NCBI GenBank assembly: GCA_016806645.1
Contig: JACSYO010002131.1
Span: forward strand, 732,052 to 796,051
Direction: 5' to 3'
Source of the DNA: Ophiodon elongatus
Taxonomy: Eukaryota; Chordata; Actinopteri; Perciformes; Hexagrammidae
DNA length: 64,000 nucleotides
The position numbers were made by a program, and so were the translations under genes. Below the pieces are notes generated by a model. The model ran no database searches. It was not told the origin of the DNA and saw only the letters and a list, made by a program, of their open reading frames with translations. Positions 58,701-64,000 of this stretch are shown piece after piece. Within the stretch, counting starts at the first letter, position 1; every line of letters starts with the position of its first letter.

Positions 58701-61700
58701 GACAGCCCGAGCATGTTTTTTTACATCACCTCTCACTTTGACATCACATTGTTTGTTTTCTTTTGCAGTCCCTCTACGTCGTTGTCATCCTGTATATTTT
58801 TAGGAAATCGAATTTTAAAAACTCTCCGAAAAAAAAAACATGAAACCGCAGGAGAGGCCTGTGGTGAGGATTAACCAGCGGTGAGTCGGTGTCTCCCAGC
58901 ACACTGGTACTGGCAGTACCGGTTCTGGCTCACTGTTACTGGGTCATTATGTAATCAGACGAGCACAGTTTGCTCTTCTTCCTGCGGGTGAAGCTGGAAG
59001 CCCTGTGTGTCCCGCACAGAGAGAAGTTAAAGAAGCCTGTGCTGTCCACTCCTCCAGGACACCCCCCCCCCCACCCCCCCCCCGCACGCCTCTCTATATA
59101 AACCCAAAAGTCTTCAGACAGCCGCTGTTTCACGACATTTTTAATTCATTAATTCAACTCTCCTCCCAGCTTCTCCTCCTACCCTCCCTCCCCGTGTCTC
59201 TCCCTCACTGTACTCTATAAATGGGCCTCTTTGTTGCGAGGCCTCCTCCGCTGTTGCAGCCTTTGTCAACTTTCTCATGTAAATGTTTGATGGTTATAAG
59301 ATACAAGCCTGGAAGTTGTTGCACTGAAACGGAGGTATTTACAAATCAAAGACGGGGAAGGGGAAAAAAATAAACAGTGCTCTTTTCTTGTACACTTGGC
59401 TACTTGCAGTTTTGCGTTGGCCGGTGTGCAGTGAATGGATAATGCCGGTGCATGTCTGTGAGGCTGTGCCATGTCCGCCTGCGACGAGGGGGGGACTCGG
59501 TGGTGTAGAGGGCGAGAGCACATGGTCCTGCTGTGAATGGACAACACGGGATGACCAGCACGAGTTCATCCACCAGAGTAACAAGCATCACACTGAAACA
59601 ACTGTGTTGTCGCTTTCACCTCTGATGGAAAGAAGGAAGTGGCAACATGGAGTACATTTACACAAGCACGAGGTTCCTAGGTTCTAGTACTTGTACTCTC
59701 TACTTGTACTCCACTTCCTTTCAGAGGGAAATATTGTAGGTTTTACTACATTTGTTTTACAGCTTTAGTTACTTTGCAGATTAAAATCTTGTCTACATTT
59801 GATCAACAAATAAAATGTGATGCATTTTTATACATTAAATTGCCCAGCAGCATATAAAGTAGTACAAATCAGCTCCACTTACTTCCACATGAATCCATCA
59901 GTAACAATACAATAAAAATACATTAATACTCTGAAAGGTGCTTCTGTTTCTGATACTTTTTCTTTTGTTAATTGGATTACATTTTGCTGATAATACTTCT
60001 GTACTCTTTTTTTACAGTGGTAGTACTACTTTTTCTTAAGTAAAGTACTCCGGTGCACCTGCAATACAAATATTGGATATGCGTTTGTTTTTTATTTGCG
60101 AGTATTAAGTCCTGAGGTGCCAGGAGGGAATAAGTTACCTTTTTACATTGAAAAACAACTGTGATCACCCCAATTTAAAAAAGAAGGCCAAATTATGTTG
60201 ATTTCATTGAAATATTTTAGCTCTTTCTGTTTCAAACATGTGGAAAAGAAAGCCAGATCGACTATTTGATGATTGGCTACAATTACATATGCTTTAAGTA
60301 TAATAGACACTAATATAACAAAGTAAATACTCTAACTCTAATCTCTATTGAGTTAGTGTACGTCTCTATAGAAGCAGTCTTTCTTATTCTAAAGAAAGTG
60401 AATAGGGCAACCATTCATAGCTTGCCTTTTAACTTTGTTTTGACGGGAGTTAAATTTACCGAATGTTCAGATAGGAGTCCCCAGGTGGGGCGCAGACGCA
60501 TGAATCTGCAGCACAATAAACCCTGGCACTGCACAATATTCGGCCCGGCTGGTTTCACACGCACATCAATCTGCGGGGCCCCTCCAACATGCCAGCAGCG
60601 TGTTGTTCCTCCTCAGCACCCTCTCCAGTCCTGCAGAGTTTGGGGCTCCCCTTATCCGGAGCAACGGGGCCCTGCATCCATAGGGGCCCACATTGTATGA
60701 GTGTGTTCACCTTCTGGGTGACCATTTCAGAAGGATTTGGCTCCTTTTTCGGTCGGGGTCATCCTCGGCTTCACCTGAAGTGATGAAGCCGCTGATGAAT
60801 AGGGTGATAAAAGTGGGCAAATACATCAAGATTATTGCAACTGTTCCAGAGACAGATGATGAAGAACTTTTATCGCAGTTGGAAAATTGCTGTACAAACT
60901 GTGGAAGAAATGTACTGTGCTCATTTTGTCACTGACCTGATATAACCTCCTCTGTCAAAGCAACATATAACTAACAGTATATTTAACCCGTTGCAACGAG
61001 AACAGAAGTGACCTGCAATGCTGTATTGTTTTGTCTCTTGTCCTCCTCATTCTCCTCTCGTAAATTTCTGAAAACAGAGCTTTTGTTTCTTCAACACAAA
61101 CTGATTTTCTTTTGGGGCAGAACTGCTTTAAGGGCAAACATATTATCATTGCTTGATTGAAAAGGAGGAGTCAAAGTCTAACAGTGTATGAGGGATGCTG
61201 TGTGTTTCCCTGCAGCATTAACTTTTGCAATATCAGCTTCGGGTCCAGATTTTTAGATGTCCAACACTTTGGCCTACGACTAAATACTTGCAAAACTACT
61301 GACAATCCCATCAGTCTCAGCTGCACACATTCACCCAATGTTAGCATGCTAACAGGTTAAATTAGGATGGTTGCAATGCTAAACATTAGCATGTTAGCAT
61401 TTAGTCTAAAGCACCACGCAATGCAGCCTTGCTAGAGACACTTCTTTATGTAAATACACTAAAATGTGTGCATGGAAATGAAGGAAAGCAGCCCTCTAAA
61501 ACATTACTTGCGAAGTACAGTATTTAATATATGTTTATTCTATTTCGTTAATCATATGGGATTTGTGACCATTTCTGTTCAACGACACCAACGATAAGTG
61601 TTCTGTAAAATTGTTACACAAAAGAAGTTACACAAAACCGTCACATTTACCTCCAATTCAAAGGACTTCAGATTTGGGTAACAACAAAACCATATTTGGT

Positions 61701-62568
61701 CTTCTGAAGAAGCTTCAAATATCAGATGAAATAGGCAATCCTTATGTATTCCAAAGGGATTATATGGCACCATTAAATATCACAGTACAGTATAAAGGCT
61801 CAATTTTGCTCTGCATCATATTTAACCCACTTTGTGTATGTTTGAAAGAATGTGACCTCGCTAAGCCGACACAAACCAACACATCGCTTCTCTGTTTTCG
61901 GACCGCCGAGAGTTTAAGGAAAACTATGTCACGGAGGTCAGCAGTCACTGAGAGGGAGTCAAGAGAGGAGGGAGCAGAAGAAGAAGAAGAAGAAAAGAGA
62001 GGAGGAGGGGAAAGAGAAAGAATAGGACACAAAGAAAAAGAGGAAGGAAGAGAAGAAGCAGACAAGAGACGTTAAAGATGGAGGAGAGAGGAGTTTGTGG
62101 AGTTTGTAAGAGGAGGTGTGGTGGAAGGAGACAAAGTAGCACATGATGGCGTAATGTGGACCGGTCGGAAGGCTCCCCTTATTTTTTCACCTCCTTCTTC
62201 TTTGTTTCCACCCCTCTTTTTGTTGATCTGCCTCCTTGCCCGGTTTGTGTTTCCATCATATGTTGCCCTCCCCATTTGTTTCTTCTTTTATGCTGTCACT
62301 TTCACTTCACCACCCACCTCCCTCTTTTTGGGTGAGAGTCAACCTCTTTCTGCCAAGAGCAGAAAAAAAGGTTCACACAAACTTGACCACAAAAACCACA
62401 TTAAACACAGACACACACAGAGCGACAGGTAAACAAGAAACAGGAAAAAAAGAAAGAGAGCGGAAGACACACAAGAAGAATATTGCTGTAGAATTGTTAT
62501 ATAAAAATTAACTCATGTAGCATTTCACATACGTGTGCACACGTTTGGGCACAGATCTCCTTTTGCAG
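58701..62568. other. Intergenic or intronic DNA with simple repeats
   Basis: Poly-C tracts near 59,059-59,085, a gttagcat-type repeat at about 61,330-61,415, and a GAA/GGA-rich stretch at 61,950-62,070. Several open frames of 60-150 codons are biased in composition and lack splice or domain support. Confidence 0.4.
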
Positions 62569-62766
62569 AGAGCATCCGGGGAGAGACGAAGAAATAGATC
62601 TAGTGCCAGAACTTTGGCCACCATAGAAGAAGAGGAGTTTACCAAGCGTTATTACCTCAATAACTACAACTTGTTGCCTCAAACGCTCTCTGAGAAAGAC
62701 GTCGCCAAGCTTCAGCGGGGACGAAACCTCATAAAAATGGTCAAGAGAGACGATGAAAATGAGTGA
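62569..62766 (+). CDS. Terminal coding exon of an unrecognised plus-strand gene
   Basis: After ctccttttgcag, a reading frame of 65 residues runs to TGA at 62764-62766. It starts RASGERRRNRSSARTLATIE and continues with EEEFTKRYYLNNYNLLPQTL and SEKDVAKLQRGRNLIKMVKR, ending DDENE. The codon mix and charged, helix-forming composition look like real coding sequence, with even use of all bases unlike the flanks. I do not recognise the protein. An alternative acceptor two bases further (after cagag) would give a phase-2 start. The upstream exon was not found with confidence. Confidence 0.5.
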   Translation, partial: RASGERRRNRSSARTLATIEEEEFTKRYYLNNYNLLPQTLSEKDVAKLQRGRNLIKMVKRDDENE

Positions 62767-64000
62767 CGTTCACGCATGGCTGCTCATGCTTTGCATTAAT
62801 GAGACACACTGTATCCAATATGTCTTTATTGTTGACAATTTGTCATTGGGAACCAAAAGAAAAAAGCTGTCAAGTCCGCATTAATCTCTCACTCCATCTG
62901 GTGGTTGTCTGTAACACACACACTCATCAGAGGTACAGACAGACAGACATATAGATAGATGATATGCTTGTTGTAGTCAAACACAGCAGCCTCAAGAGGT
63001 CGTCTGTGTATGGTGCATAAACCTGCATCGCTGGCTCCCGCCTCAGACTATATGCAACATAGCTGGCCGTGGCCAATTTTCCCCATGCATCGCAGCCAAT
63101 TCTTCCACCAATCACTGTGTTCATACACTCATACACACATAGAAACTGCACAGCTTTATATCTTTGAGATTCTCAAGAGGGTTTTTTTACTGACGTATAT
63201 ATCGTAGAGCAAATCGTTATAATATCTTAAGCTTGTGTTTACCACAGACCTTATTTCAGGTCATCCAACCAAATTCAGAACATCAACTGACTTTGAGAAG
63301 AGGGAACACCTGAATTGTTTTTCCAACTTTTTAAGGTGAAAGTACTTTCTCCCCTAATTTGGGGAGCCCCTATGGATGGATGGACGGCTCTCCTATGAAC
63401 TCTGGTCTTTTTAACAGGAAGCTGGATCTTCTTTAAGACTTGATTGGGAGATTTTTATTTTTATTAAATTATAAGCGAAAACTCCATCCTTGTGACTAAA
63501 AACTCAATTTCCACTCATGTGACATGCAGACAGGTCCCAGATTAAAAGAAAAGCTGAAGCACAAAGGCTCACATGAAAATGATGAAAATCATTTGGTACG
63601 CCCCTTCACAATCACCAAATATCAATGTCAATATGAATACATTTAGATTTACATTAACCTGTAATTTGAATTGCAGAGTCAAACAGGATAATGTCAACAT
63701 AATTATGAAGTGTAATTTATATTGGGTGTTCAAACTCAAAATTGCTTCAAATTATGAAATACAGACAATCCATTGGTGAAAAATGTATACTAATATTGCA
63801 CATGACTCCTAAAACAGGTCTGCTCCACCAATAAATTATGTTAGTTCCTCAGAGAAAATTCAAAGTACGAGAACATTTGTGAATTGGCAGCCGGTTCACC
63901 AAGATCACTTGTACAAGCCAATTAAGAACAAATCTGTTTGTCTGAGTGGTTCTTAAACGAGGCCCATTTGTTTCTGACGAACGTTGACTTGTCTAAAGAA
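62767..64000. other. Right edge, probable 3' UTR then non-coding
   Basis: AATAAA occurs near 63,830 and ATTAAA near 63,463, either of which could end the plus-strand transcript. No further exon seen. Confidence 0.35.

Noticed and set aside
60356..60935. Plus-strand frames of 80-114 codons
   Set aside because: No family signature, no acceptor/donor pair in phase, and no continuation.
61611..62075. 154-codon plus-strand frame with Glu/Arg-rich end, possible first exon for 62,569-62,766
   Set aside because: The end is a GAA/GGA simple repeat. Candidate donors give phases that do not fit 62,569; one fits only an alternative acceptor at 62,571. Too weak to call.
1..64000. CRISPR arrays, tRNA or rRNA genes
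   Set aside because: No spaced identical repeats of CRISPR type, no cloverleaf with A/B boxes noticed, and the sequence is vertebrate.

Overview
The window is a piece of a teleost fish genome, probably a percomorph. The evidence is short coding exons with canonical GT/AG junctions, AT-rich introns full of (CA)n microsatellites, a piggyBac relic, and an interspersed repeat that I know from many fish genomes. All genes were assembled by eye from splice sites and reading phase; no search was run.

Positions 1-42,100 hold an immunoglobulin-superfamily receptor cluster. Four Fc-receptor-like (FCRL / LITR-type) genes lie on the minus strand: gene 1 (4,607-9,028; three Ig domains), gene 2 (10,025-17,775; seven), gene 3 (22,256-28,485; seven) and gene 4 (32,962-36,634; three, with a damaged splice donor). 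The 3' end of a fifth gene, gene 0, lies on the plus strand at the left edge. Each minus-strand gene has a signal peptide split over two exons (37 + 36 bp), phase-1 Ig exons, one transmembrane exon and a tail cut into mini-exons carrying ITIM/ITSM-like tyrosines. Genes 2-4 were made by recent tandem duplication with a period of about 10.7 kb. The third copy is shortened by deletions. Each unit also carries a dead FCRL tail, and units 1 and 2 carry an orphan SLAM-family C2 + TM fragment copied from the complete SLAM-like gene at 39,514-42,078.

Positions 45,144-52,114 hold kcnj10 (Kir4.1-type inward rectifier), minus strand, in five coding exons with an intact TIGYGFR filter and a C-terminal PDZ ligand. 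The right flank, 52-64 kb, is mostly non-coding: upstream region of kcnj10, dispersed repeats, simple repeats, and one unrecognised plus-strand terminal exon at 62,569-62,766. FCRL, SLAM-family and KCNJ10 genes are also close together on human 1q23, so the neighbourhood looks anciently linked.

The FCRL-like and SLAM-like products would act together at the leukocyte surface: ectodomains bind ligand, and tail tyrosines recruit SH2 proteins. The strongest points for follow-up are: (i) almost purely amino-acid-changing differences confined to the N-terminal Ig exon of genes 2-4, against nearly identical introns; (ii) in-frame poly-Ser and poly-Gly microsatellites of different length inside one Ig domain of each copy; (iii) a row of near-perfect GGTCAnnnTGACC palindromes (oestrogen-response-element type) in the piggyBac relic; (iv) splice-site lesions and tail swaps that give each paralogue a different signalling end.
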